64,000 nt of DNA. It comes from Butyrivibrio sp. (lineage in GTDB: Bacteria > Bacillota > Clostridia > Lachnospirales > Lachnospiraceae). Below the pieces are notes generated by a model. That model ran no database searches and had not been told where the DNA came from. It saw only the letters and a list, made by a program, of their open reading frames with translations. Positions 15,437 through 24,061 of this stretch are shown here, one piece after another (the first letter of the stretch is position 1; the number at the start of each line of letters is the position of its first letter). Made by a program: the position numbers and the translations under genes. The stretch spans positions 1 through 64,000 of the forward strand of contig SVGC01000009.1 of assembly GCA_015056495.1 (NCBI GenBank), read 5' to 3'.

Positions 15437-16444
15437 TTATTCATATATTGCTTCGCCAAGTCTGCGTCTGATCTCTTCTACGCTCATCCATTCTTTATTG
15501 TTTCCTGAGCTGTAGTAGAAGCCCTCTTCAACTTTTTTACCGGAAAGATCCGGTACCTGACGATCATTGTATACAACCTGAGGATATACGATATAGTGCT
15601 TGTCATATTCGTATGTGAATGGTGCGTCCTCTGTTGTAACCATTATCTCATCCAGTTTTTCACCTGGTCTGATACCAACTTCTGTTGTAGCAATTCCCGG
15701 TGCCATGGCCTCGGCAAGATCTTTTACATTGAAAGAAGGAATCTTACTAATAAATGTCTCACCGCCCTTGGCATCCTTAAGTGCCTTAAGAACAAGCTCA
15801 ACACCTTCCGGAAGGCTGATCCAGAATCTTGTCATTCTGTAATCTGTAATTGGAAGCTCTGTAGCACCTTTTTCTATAAGACTTCTAAAGAAAGGAATAA
15901 TAGATCCGCGGCTACCTGCAACATTTCCATATCTTACGATTGAGAAATTGATATCCTTAGTTCCAGAATATGCATTGGCTGCTATAAAGAGCTTATCAGA
16001 TACCATCTTGGTAGCACCATAAAGGTTAACAGGATTAACTGCCTTATCAGTTGAAAGAGCAACAACTCTCTTAACGCCACAGTTAAGAGCTGCATTTATA
16101 ACATTTTCTGCACCATTTACATTAGTCTTGATAGCTTCAGCCGGGTTGTATTCACAAGCAGGCACCTGCTTAAGAGCTGCAGCATGGATCACGTAATCTA
16201 CGCCTTCCATTGCTCTCTCAAGTCTTGCACCATCTCTGACATCTCCAATAAAGAATCTGAGCTTGTCAGCATACTGTTTGTACTCATTGGCCATTACAAA
16301 CTGCTTGTACTCGTCTCTTGAATAAATGATTATCTTCTTAGGATTGTAATTATCAAGTACATACTTAGTAAAGCAATGTCCAAATGAACCTGTTCCACCT
16401 GTTACTAATAATGTTTTGTTTTCTAACAACTGTTTGTTATCCAT
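15437..16444 (-). CDS. pseB: PseB: UDP-N-acetylglucosamine 4,6-dehydratase (inverting)
   Basis: A 335-residue soluble SDR that converts UDP-GlcNAc to UDP-4-keto-6-deoxy-L-AltNAc, the first committed step of pseudaminic acid synthesis. The NAD loop is VTGGTGSFGHCF (residues 14-25) and the active site is LSTDKAVNPVNLYGATK, with Tyr retained, unlike the PglF-type enzyme at 4.1-6.1 kb. The length is typical of PseB/FlaA1. AAGGAAA lies 6 bases before the ATG, and an extended -10 promoter lies about 45 bases upstream. It heads the leftmost large operon. Confidence 0.95.
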   Translation of the reverse strand: MDNKQLLENKTLLVTGGTGSFGHCFTKYVLDNYNPKKIIIYSRDEYKQFVMANEYKQYADKLRFFIGDVRDGARLERAMEGVDYVIHAAALKQVPACEYNPAEAIKTNVNGAENVINAALNCGVKRVVALSTDKAVNPVNLYGATKMVSDKLFIAANAYSGTKDINFSIVRYGNVAGSRGSIIPFFRSLIEKGATELPITDYRMTRFWISLPEGVELVLKALKDAKGGETFISKIPSFNVKDLAEAMAPGIATTEVGIRPGEKLDEIMVTTEDAPFTYEYDKHYIVYPQVVYNDRQVPDLSGKKVEEGFYYSSGNNKEWMSVEEIRRRLGEAIYE

Positions 16445-16485
16445 TTTCTATTTCCTTCTTAGATATTTCAAATTAAACGCAAGTT

Positions 16486-16494
16486 ATTATAACA
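16486..16494 (-). promoter_or_regulatory. Extended -10 promoter for the pseB-led operon
   Basis: Minus strand TGTTATAAT (TGn plus a perfect -10) about 42 bases before the pseB start. No good -35 box is seen at 17 bases, as is usual for extended -10 promoters. Confidence 0.55.
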
Positions 16495-16537
16495 CAGAAT
16501 AAAATTTACTGCATTATTATATAATAAGTCTTTGTTT

Positions 16538-18130
16538 TTATACCACTGCTTCAAATAAAACCTTGTCTTTAACAGATACTCGCTTAACTCCTGTTGTCTT
16601 TTTCTTATTAAAGTTAAAACTTAGCATATACCCGGTAGATAGCCCAAAGTAATCAAGGTATTCACATATTTGTTCTTCGCCACGTTTATTATAGCTATCT
16701 CCATGCCATATCTTCATCTCTATAATATACCTGGTACCAAGATAATCGATTATTACATCTGTCCTGGTCTGATTTCTAGTCTGCGCCTCAATATAATAGT
16801 TTCCTGTACCATTTATGATTGGCTTTAAATACAACAGGAACAGCTCCCTGCCATCTTTTTCTTTGAACTTATCTTCAAGAGGTCCGCATATTTCAGTGAA
16901 TGAATCTATAAAATGCTCCAGAATCAATCGTAGATCAAGTTTTCCATCCTTAACAAAAATATTTTTTGAAAGACCACTTTCTCTGACAAATATATTATTT
17001 TTCATTATCTCGTCAGATAAGAATAAATTATATAAAAAAGTTTCGTATATACGGTTAGCTACTGCAACTACACCATTCCTATTTTCTATAAAGCCATACA
17101 TCTGCATTTGAGCCAACTCTTCCTGATAATTATTAAATGGAATGCTAACTCCTTCAATCAGGATACTTTTTAATACCGTCTTAAGATTAGGATAATTTAT
17201 CAGCTTTCCCGTTAGTGACTCAAATAATGTATTGCTCTCGTTGATAACTATTTTTACTGCCTCATCTATACCATTTCTTGTCCATGCCTCTGCAAGGCTA
17301 TCAAATTTCGATGGTACCAATTTTTCATCTATAATCTGGCAAATTCTGCTTACAAGATATGGATAACCATTGGTGTAACTATATATCTCTTTTGCAAGAA
17401 ATGTATTATCAACTGAAATGCCATGGTCCGAAGCATATTCACTTATCATCTTGGAAATACCACTTTCTCCAAGTCTCATTGATACATCAAAATCTGCTGC
17501 AATATTCCATGGACTATTAACTTTATGCATACTATCATCGCGAATCTTGCTCTTTATATGCTTTACATCAGTCACACCTGCCAAAATAACTGATTTAAAT
17601 GTTGCTATGCCTTGCGAATTTCTACGGATATATCCTTCTCGCAATTGAGCTAAAAAATCCAGGAAAACTTGATTATTTGTGGCACTATCAACTTCATCGA
17701 TTATAAAAACAATTTCCTTTTCAGAAACCTGACACCACTTGGTAAAAACATCAAATAGCTCTCCCATCTTGGCTTTATTGTCACTTCTGTTTACAAAATC
17801 CTCAAAACAGCTTTTTATGGTAAGCGGAGCAGGCAATCCATTTTCAACTTGCATTATCAACAATCTTGAAAGTTCCTGTACAAAGCTCTGCTCTGTCTTA
17901 TAACCTGCCGAACTGATTCCCTGAAAGTCTAAACTTATTACAAGGTATTGATCTAACAGATTTTTCATAAGCGCTGTCAATGTTGTTGTTTTTCCATACT
18001 GTCTTGCTCTGTTAATAGTAAAATACTTTTCTTCTTCTACCATTTTTCTTATATCAGCAATCTTATCTGAAATATCCACCATATAATGTTTTTCTGGAAT
18101 ACATACACCTGTAGTATTAAACGTTTTCAT
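16538..18130 (-). CDS. AAA-ATPase with C-terminal PD-(D/E)XK nuclease-like domain
   Basis: A 530-residue protein of the 'AAA-ATPase-like plus PDDEXK_9' type common in Clostridia and Bacteroidetes, function unknown. Walker A is NRARQYGKTTTL (residue about 40), Walker B IVFIIDEVDS (about 143), with an MRLGESGISKMI sensor-like region. The C-terminal domain has RTDVIIDYLGTRYIIEMKIW, a plausible nuclease core with Asp and E-x-K. The gene stands alone, with flanking gaps of about 95 and 130 bases. These genes are often scattered and variable between strains, so it may be a transferred passenger. The nuclease activity is inference. Confidence 0.85.
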   Translation of the reverse strand: MKTFNTTGVCIPEKHYMVDISDKIADIRKMVEEEKYFTINRARQYGKTTTLTALMKNLLDQYLVISLDFQGISSAGYKTEQSFVQELSRLLIMQVENGLPAPLTIKSCFEDFVNRSDNKAKMGELFDVFTKWCQVSEKEIVFIIDEVDSATNNQVFLDFLAQLREGYIRRNSQGIATFKSVILAGVTDVKHIKSKIRDDSMHKVNSPWNIAADFDVSMRLGESGISKMISEYASDHGISVDNTFLAKEIYSYTNGYPYLVSRICQIIDEKLVPSKFDSLAEAWTRNGIDEAVKIVINESNTLFESLTGKLINYPNLKTVLKSILIEGVSIPFNNYQEELAQMQMYGFIENRNGVVAVANRIYETFLYNLFLSDEIMKNNIFVRESGLSKNIFVKDGKLDLRLILEHFIDSFTEICGPLEDKFKEKDGRELFLLYLKPIINGTGNYYIEAQTRNQTRTDVIIDYLGTRYIIEMKIWHGDSYNKRGEEQICEYLDYFGLSTGYMLSFNFNKKKTTGVKRVSVKDKVLFEAVV

Positions 18131-18228
18131 AACATGGAATCCTTTTTTGTAAGCTGTTAAATATGCTAGTGTTAGTATATCATGTATCTATGTATTTTTG
18201 TTATGTCGAGCAAAAATCATGCATAAAA

Positions 18229-18252
18229 CAGCCGCACCAATTGGTGCGGCTG
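18229..18252. terminator. Terminator after rubredoxin
   Basis: CAGCCGCACC and GGTGCGGCTG form a perfect 10-bp stem with loop AATT. On the minus strand it is followed by a T-rich stretch 12 bases past the rubredoxin stop. Confidence 0.8.
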
Positions 18253-18263
18253 CAATCATCTCA

Positions 18264-18422
18264 TTATGCCTGTTCTGAAAAATCATCCTTGCCAACTCCA
18301 CATAGCGGACAAACAAAGTCTGCCGGAAGATCTTCCCATTTTGTGCCAGGTGTTATTCCATTATCCGGATCACCTGCTGCCTCATCATAGATATAGCCGC
18401 ATACATTACATACATACTTCAT
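18264..18422 (-). CDS. Rubredoxin
   Basis: A 52-residue iron protein with the two CxxC metal sites [17 protein letters not shown] and [13 protein letters not shown]. It shuttles single electrons, in anaerobes often to superoxide- or peroxide-reducing enzymes. The ATG at 18422 has AAAGGAGA 7 bases upstream; a start 13 codons earlier is not needed. The next gene upstream is superoxide dismutase, so the two form a small oxidative-stress unit. Confidence 0.96.
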   Translation of the reverse strand: MKYVCNVCGYIYDEAAGDPDNGITPGTKWEDLPADFVCPLCGVGKDDFSEQA

Positions 18423-18537
18423 AGTCTGGTCTCCTTTCACAATAAACATGTGATATAACAAATTATTATTCCAACTATCAGTTAATCTAATGCCTTAATA
18501 CACATTGCATAAGTATCAAAAAACTCTATATGCTTGC

Positions 18538-19167
18538 TCACAATCCTGTCTCATACAACTTGCCAACATTGTCCCAGTTGATAATGGAGAATAGTTTATC
18601 AAGGTAATCAGCTCTCAGATTCTTGTATTTCAGATAATAAGCATGCTCCCATACATCTAATGCCAGGATAGGTGTATTACCAGTTCCCTCTGATATTGGG
18701 TTGTCCTGATTTGGAGATTTACTTGTTACAAGCTCTCCGCCCTTTTTAACTGACAAAAATGACCATCCTGATCCAAACTGTCCAAGAGCAAGTGTTTTCA
18801 ACTCTTCCTGCAGTTTTTCCACACTGCCATACTGTTTATTGATTTGCTCAAGAAGCTTGCCTGTAGGCTTGTGCACATCTTCTGAAAGTGGAGCAAGATT
18901 GCAGAAGTACAGGTTGTGATTGTAATAGCCACCGCCATTGTTACGTATAGCAGTGCGCTTAGCCTCATCTATCTGATCAAGTCCTGCCAGAACTTCCTCG
19001 ATAGTATTGAACTTATCTGCAACGCCTGCTTCCTCCAGTAGCTTATTAAAAGTTGCTGTGTAGGTTGCGTGGTGCTTGCCATAATGAGTTTCCATAGTGA
19101 GTGTATCTATCACCGGTTCAAATGCATCCATGGCATAGTTTAATGTTACTTGTTCAAATTTTGACAT
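18538..19167 (-). CDS. sodA: Fe/Mn superoxide dismutase
   Basis: A 209-residue cytoplasmic superoxide dismutase. Metal-ligand regions are METHYGKHHATY, GGGYYNHNLYFCNL and LDVWEHAYYLKY (Asp and His), and GQFGSGWSFL is typical. The ATG at 19167 is chosen for GGAGG 8 bases upstream; the GTG three codons earlier lies on the ribosome site. The metal preference (Fe or Mn) cannot be decided here. It lies upstream of rubredoxin (gap about 115 bases). Confidence 0.95.
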   Translation of the reverse strand: MSKFEQVTLNYAMDAFEPVIDTLTMETHYGKHHATYTATFNKLLEEAGVADKFNTIEEVLAGLDQIDEAKRTAIRNNGGGYYNHNLYFCNLAPLSEDVHKPTGKLLEQINKQYGSVEKLQEELKTLALGQFGSGWSFLSVKKGGELVTSKSPNQDNPISEGTGNTPILALDVWEHAYYLKYKNLRADYLDKLFSIINWDNVGKLYETGL

Positions 19168-19230
19168 GTTTGGCACCTCCTCTATTTGGTGTGTGTTCTG
19201 TGGGAGAGTGAGTCACTTTCCCGCGGTATG

Positions 19231-19265
19231 AAAAAAGTGCCTGAGATTTACGTCCCAAGCACTTT
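19231..19265 (-). terminator. Terminator ending the pseF-led operon
   Basis: Read on the minus strand, a 13-bp stem with two G-U pairs (arms from 19253-19265 and 19234-19246) is followed by six T. It lies about 65 bases after the RffA-like stop and before the superoxide dismutase gene, separating the long glycan operon from the redox genes. Confidence 0.75.
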
Positions 19266-19332
19266 AATTGTATCATTATTCAGTTAATAATACATCAATT
19301 TTCAGGATAATTAATAATAGACTTTGAAAATA

Positions 19333-20469
19333 TTAAGAAAACTTATAATATTCCTTAACCCTCATTACTACTTCATCCAGATCATCATCTGTAAGCTTAT
19401 AGTACATAGGAAGTCTGAGAAGTCTCTCGCTTTCCTTGGTAGTATATCTGTCTTCGCCATGGAATACACTGTACTTAACACCTGCTGTAGAGCTGTGTAG
19501 CGGTACATAGTGAGATGCAGGAAGGATATCATGTCCTGTGAGGTATTCAATAAGTCCCTTTCTCTCTTCGAAATCTTTACACTTGATGTAGTACATGTGT
19601 GCATTGTGCTTACACTCTTCAGGTACGTAAGGAAGCTCAATAAGACCTGCCTCTGCAAGAGGTCTGAGGGCTTCATTATATCTATTCCAGTGATCAAGTC
19701 TTGCGTTGTTGATCTCATCAGCCATCTGAAGCTGAGCATAGAGATAAGCCGCATTCATATCACTTGGAAGGAAAGATGATCCAGGCATGATCCAGGAATA
19801 CTTATCCACTTTACCAAGCTTGTAAAGTGTTCTGTTAGTACCTTTTTCACGGATGATTATAGCCTGATCAACAAATCTCTCATCTCTAAGAAGAAGGGCA
19901 CCGCCTTCACCCATGCTGTAGTTCTTGGTCTCATGAAAGCTATAGTTACCCATGTCACCGATTGAACCAAGGGCACGTCCCTTATAGGTTGCCATAACGC
20001 CCTGTGCTGCATCCTCAATTACCAGGAGATTGTGACGCTTAGCTATATCCATGATGGTATCCATCTCACAGCCGACACCAGCGTAGTGAACAGGTACGAT
20101 TGCCTTAGTCTTTGGTGTGATGGCCGCCTCAATAAGGTTCTCATCAATATTCATAGTATCAGGTCTGATATCAACAAATACAATCTTGGCACCACGAAGT
20201 ACAAATGCATTGGCTGTTGAAACAAATGTAAATGAAGGCATGATAACTTCATCACCTTCTTTGATGCCTGCAAGGAGTGCTGACATCTCAGTTGCATGTG
20301 TACAGGATGTTGTCAAAAGGCATTTTGATACGCCTGTCTTTTTCTCAAACCATTCATTATCTTTAGCTGTAAAAGGGCCATCGCCGCAGATCTTCTGATT
20401 CTCAACGCACTCTTTTACATAGTCAAATTCTTTTCCAGTATAAGGTGGAACATTAAAATTAATTCTCAT
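19333..20469 (-). CDS. rffA: RffA/WecE-like 4-keto-6-deoxy sugar aminotransferase
   Basis: A 378-residue DegT-family PLP enzyme that aminates a nucleotide 4-keto-6-deoxy sugar, in the best-known case dTDP-4-keto-6-deoxyglucose to dTDP-4-amino-fucose. MRINFNVPPYTGKEFDYV is the N-terminus; VSKCLLTTSCTHATEM and VIMPSFTFVSTANAFVLRGA are family-typical, and NYSFHETKNYSMGEGGAL holds the PLP lysine. The start at 20469 avoids overlap with the GtrA-like gene, which ends 4 bases upstream. No RmlA/RmlB gene is in the window, so the keto-sugar would come from elsewhere or from the PglF-like enzyme. It is the last gene of its operon. Confidence 0.88.
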   Translation of the reverse strand: MRINFNVPPYTGKEFDYVKECVENQKICGDGPFTAKDNEWFEKKTGVSKCLLTTSCTHATEMSALLAGIKEGDEVIMPSFTFVSTANAFVLRGAKIVFVDIRPDTMNIDENLIEAAITPKTKAIVPVHYAGVGCEMDTIMDIAKRHNLLVIEDAAQGVMATYKGRALGSIGDMGNYSFHETKNYSMGEGGALLLRDERFVDQAIIIREKGTNRTLYKLGKVDKYSWIMPGSSFLPSDMNAAYLYAQLQMADEINNARLDHWNRYNEALRPLAEAGLIELPYVPEECKHNAHMYYIKCKDFEERKGLIEYLTGHDILPASHYVPLHSSTAGVKYSVFHGEDRYTTKESERLLRLPMYYKLTDDDLDEVVMRVKEYYKFS

Positions 20470-20473
20470 ATAT

Positions 20474-20929
20474 TCAATCCTTCTTTTCCAGGAAAATCTT
20501 CCTTGAAATAAAATTATAAACCATAACGACGCCAGTTGCACCAAGTTTAAAGAATGTCTCAGCAAATCCCTTACTCATCCAGCTCTGTAGCCATGCCCAA
20601 TGGCCGTAGATTAAGTCAACTCCTACAAACAGGCAGAACTCGTTGATAAGAAGTCCAAAGAAGCTAAGTACAAAGAATATGATGAACTCCTTCTTTCTAG
20701 ACATATCATCCTTGCGGACAAATACGAATTTCATGCTCAGCAGGTAATTTACTATCATTGAGATGATAAATCCGCAGAAATTAGATATCAGATAATAATA
20801 CTGAAATGCTGCTGCAAATCCTGTTGCCTTAAATACTGCATTTAAATCCGTGTAGATAGCAAATTCAACAAAAAATGCTATAACTCCAACGATTCCAAAC
20901 TTTGCTATCTGTGCCAATAATTTTTTCAA
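20474..20929 (-). CDS. GtrA-like membrane flippase subunit
   Basis: A 151-residue protein with four membrane helices (about 14-33, 50-66, 84-102, 125-142), the GtrA fold. FGIVGVIAFFVEFAIY and the end YNFISRKIFLEKKD are characteristic. GtrA proteins are thought to move undecaprenyl-phosphate sugar across the membrane after GtrB makes it. The TTG at 20929 is chosen because GGAG lies 7 bases upstream; an upstream TTG eight codons earlier has no site. Its likely GtrB partners are at 10.5 and 54.7 kb. Confidence 0.88.
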   Translation of the reverse strand: MKKLLAQIAKFGIVGVIAFFVEFAIYTDLNAVFKATGFAAAFQYYYLISNFCGFIISMIVNYLLSMKFVFVRKDDMSRKKEFIIFFVLSFFGLLINEFCLFVGVDLIYGHWAWLQSWMSKGFAETFFKLGATGVVMVYNFISRKIFLEKKD

Positions 20930-21070
20930 AATAAAATCTCCATTTTCTTTCAAGTATTTTAAACCAGCTCTGCAATGTATTTGCTTTCAAGTAGCTTATT
21001 TACACAACTTTTAAATCATAATAGTAAAAAACATTTCTCCACTCGCTCGTTCCAGGATTCATTACTATCA

Positions 21071-22819
21071 TCACATCTCAGGGCTAATATAAACGATATA
21101 TTTATCGTTTTCAAACACCTTATTATAATGCCTTGAATTCATATAGTCCACTAAAAGCTCTAACTTGGCCTCGCCACTGACTTCGCCGTCAATGTCAGGA
21201 CTCAATATGACTATAGGCATCTCATCCATACTTTCAATCAGAGAACTCTCAAACTTCTCTATAGTATTACTATCAAGATCAGGCCACAGGGAAAAAAGTG
21301 CCGGTTCAACATCAAGGATATAGGCCAGTCCCGGCGCGTTCTTGCCAAAAAATATAGCCTTTTCATCCAGTAGGCCTTCTTCTGAAAGATAGTCATACAG
21401 ACTACTTAGAGCCTCTGCATTATCCGCAGTTGTAGTCATGGCCGATACCTTGGCAATATTGCTGACCTTGGAGTCTCTTACTGTTCCGTCTGCTCCATCC
21501 ACAAAAGAGTAATTCAGATGAAAAAGATTGCCCTGGATAACCAGCACCACAATGACCATAGTCACCATAGCCTGCCACGGGAAATTGACATCTTTTTCTC
21601 CCATACGCTGCATAGTCCTTCTAAAGAGCCACAGACCGTAAGGAGCTACTAAAAACAAGTTATTGATGACTGGGAAGGTATAGTTATTGCTTCCCAGAGG
21701 TGTTATAAGGATTATGACAAGTATAGCCAGTGATATCACACGTTCCTCTATACTGCCATTCAATATTCCTGCAATTCCAAGTAGCGCAAAAATAATTGTG
21801 AATATAACAAACATCTGAGCCACTTCAAACATGGAATCGTAGTAATAATAATTTCTTGTAAAGACTCCCTCTGCAAAAAAGAATTTGATCAGGATCAGCA
21901 GTCCCGCAAAATACAGGCATTTCTTGATCCACACGTACTTTTCAGGCTTTAGCATAAACATCAGTATACCCATGACTATGCATGGAATCATGATGAGCAT
22001 GTTCTTAAGGGATGATATATAGGCACCAATAATGGACATCAACATTCCAGCCATGGTGTAATCAGAAGCTGTGGCGGTCATGCCAAAAAGGCTCTGGATA
22101 CTCTGTACATATCCATCCACACCGAAATCTGCAACGATGGCGATAAAAGGCACCGCTACCCCTATCAAATAGCCGCCGATACAGATAAGAGTCTCCTTAA
22201 CCACGCTCATAAAAGGCTTTTTATCCAGATATCCGTAAAACCACACCACCAATATCAGCGCAGCTTCAGCAAGATTTGGAAATCTGACCATTACATTTAA
22301 TCCAAGGAAGAAGCCCGCCAGCAAGAACTTTAATGATTGATGTTTCCAGGCAGTAACTGCATATAAAAGAGTAATTGCTCCTAATGTAAAAAAGACATAG
22401 GTCAAATAATTGTACAAGATAACCCTAGGGCACCAGCACAGGCTTATGGCAATCACCTCGCCAATAAAGAGCATCCAGCCCGGCATCCAACGCTGAAGCA
22501 TATAATATGAAATCAGCGCCATAAAGCATATCGGAAGGGTTGCATAGATATTCATGCCCAGCATGGTACCAGCTCCCGGTAGTTGCAGCATCAGATGTCC
22601 CAAGACATTGGGAATATAAGTTGCCAGCATCCACATGGGATCAAGGCTGTCCTGATATTGGAAATTGCCAAGGCTGTATGTTGTATCTGTTACGTCTACA
22701 CCTTGGTTTACTCCAATAAAAGGCAATAATAACAGAATCACTGGAAAAATAAACTTTTCCAGTGGTTTCTGATATTTTTTAAATTGTAAAAAATAGCTTC
22801 TAATGTTCTTTTTATTCAT
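21071..22819 (-). CDS. Polytopic membrane protein, GT-C-like
   Basis: A 582-residue protein with about 11 membrane helices in residues 20-410, then a soluble outer domain of about 150 residues. The first outer loop has GVDVTDTTYSLGNFQY, an acidic D..D pattern as in GT-C transferases that use lipid-linked donors. I do not recognise the exact family. It lies between an acyltransferase (15 bases upstream) and a GtrA-like gene, which supports a role in attaching a lipid-phosphate-linked sugar outside the membrane. The function is inference. Confidence 0.75.
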   Translation of the reverse strand: MNKKNIRSYFLQFKKYQKPLEKFIFPVILLLLPFIGVNQGVDVTDTTYSLGNFQYQDSLDPMWMLATYIPNVLGHLMLQLPGAGTMLGMNIYATLPICFMALISYYMLQRWMPGWMLFIGEVIAISLCWCPRVILYNYLTYVFFTLGAITLLYAVTAWKHQSLKFLLAGFFLGLNVMVRFPNLAEAALILVVWFYGYLDKKPFMSVVKETLICIGGYLIGVAVPFIAIVADFGVDGYVQSIQSLFGMTATASDYTMAGMLMSIIGAYISSLKNMLIMIPCIVMGILMFMLKPEKYVWIKKCLYFAGLLILIKFFFAEGVFTRNYYYYDSMFEVAQMFVIFTIIFALLGIAGILNGSIEERVISLAILVIILITPLGSNNYTFPVINNLFLVAPYGLWLFRRTMQRMGEKDVNFPWQAMVTMVIVVLVIQGNLFHLNYSFVDGADGTVRDSKVSNIAKVSAMTTTADNAEALSSLYDYLSEEGLLDEKAIFFGKNAPGLAYILDVEPALFSLWPDLDSNTIEKFESSLIESMDEMPIVILSPDIDGEVSGEAKLELLVDYMNSRHYNKVFENDKYIVYISPEM

Positions 22820-22834
22820 CGCTCTTACTTCACA

Positions 22835-23962
22835 TTACTTATTCTCGCCAAGCCCGGCTTTTTCAAGGTTTCCAGCCTTACGATCAAGCCATGCCATGAA
22901 CTTTGTATTTTTTAACATTCTTCCAATGAAACTAAAGATCTGAACTCTAATAAAATCAACAAACACTCCGGCAAAAAATACAACGACAACGCTTAACAGG
23001 AGATGTCCTATAAAAGCAAGTGGAGTCTTTGGAATTGGTCCAAAAAAGCTCTGCATCCACACAAGCCATCTGTCTCTTATCTCAATATGTTCATGAAGAA
23101 GATATACACCAAAAGTCATAGGTGCAAGGAAACAAGCTACATTTGAGACGATCCTGTTTTTTACCTTAAGATACCTGAAACTGGAGAATATTCCCAATGC
23201 TCCTGTCAGGCACAGCAGGTAATTGTAATGAAATGGCACATCAAAGTAGTAGTTAAAGCCGCCTGTTATGCTGTTGTATTTATAAACGGCCAGTTCTATC
23301 ACAAATATAAGAATTGAAGAAACCACGTATAGAAGACTACTTTGTCTGCCATTGGACATGATCCTTACATCATATTTTCTGATATAAGCAGCTATCAGAT
23401 ACAGCACTATGAACCATTTGAGTCCATAGCCCATGTCATCAGTCACAAAATTGACCGGGATAAAGGTCTTGATAAAGCAGAACCAGAACAGTAATCCCAT
23501 GATGACCATTTTCAGCTGCCATCTTGAAAGCTTATTTACACCGCTGTTAAGTACAGGTGACAGGATGTACATAAATACGTAGGATGTTGCAAACCAGTAA
23601 TGTTCAGAGGCAATCGGGAAGCAATACTGAGCTATCTTGAAAAAGTCCAGTCCCATTGCATAGGTTCCAACCAACTGCATTACAAATGAAATGGTCACTG
23701 TGTAAAAAATGACTTCGCAGATCAGCTGAAGTATCTTTTTCAGATGGAATCCTGATGTGGATAAAAAGTATCCACTGATCAGTACCCATACGTTGACTGC
23801 AACTATGCAAAATGACTCTATGAGTGTAGATATGATATTTACAGAATGTATTGGCGCCCCAAGCTTGATCAGCACATCTCCATGTGACAAGTAGTGCAGG
23901 ATCACCACCATAAACATCGCTATAACGCGTAATAATTCAAAGTTTGCCTCACGTTTTTTCAT
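22835..23962 (-). CDS. Membrane acyltransferase (Acyltransferase_3 family)
   Basis: A 375-residue protein with about 10 membrane helices. ANFELLRVIAMFMVVILHYL at the N-terminus carries the family's Arg and His, and FGVYLLHEHIEIRDRWL is the usual C-terminal motif. Such OafA/WecH-like enzymes add acetyl or other acyl groups to sugars during surface glycan assembly. The ATG at 23962 has AAGGG 8 bases upstream; a GTG three codons earlier is less likely. It follows the ABC transporter gene by about 100 bases. Confidence 0.9.
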   Translation of the reverse strand: MKKREANFELLRVIAMFMVVILHYLSHGDVLIKLGAPIHSVNIISTLIESFCIVAVNVWVLISGYFLSTSGFHLKKILQLICEVIFYTVTISFVMQLVGTYAMGLDFFKIAQYCFPIASEHYWFATSYVFMYILSPVLNSGVNKLSRWQLKMVIMGLLFWFCFIKTFIPVNFVTDDMGYGLKWFIVLYLIAAYIRKYDVRIMSNGRQSSLLYVVSSILIFVIELAVYKYNSITGGFNYYFDVPFHYNYLLCLTGALGIFSSFRYLKVKNRIVSNVACFLAPMTFGVYLLHEHIEIRDRWLVWMQSFFGPIPKTPLAFIGHLLLSVVVVFFAGVFVDFIRVQIFSFIGRMLKNTKFMAWLDRKAGNLEKAGLGENK

Positions 23963-24061
23963 ACAACTCACCCTTTTAGTTACTTGCCGTAAACACTGGC
24001 AAAATATTTTATTTTTTAGACATCATAAGGTCAGGAACAGTTACTTCCTTCTTGTTAGACA

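Noticed and set aside
19201-19225. Near-palindrome GGGAG...TTCCC upstream of superoxide dismutase as an operator
   Set aside because: It matches at 17 of 21 positions but no clear promoter lies next to it and no known regulator site fits.
19266-19332. Promoter for superoxide dismutase upstream of the terminator
   Set aside because: Only poor -10 matches were found at acceptable distance, and transcripts from there would meet the terminator.
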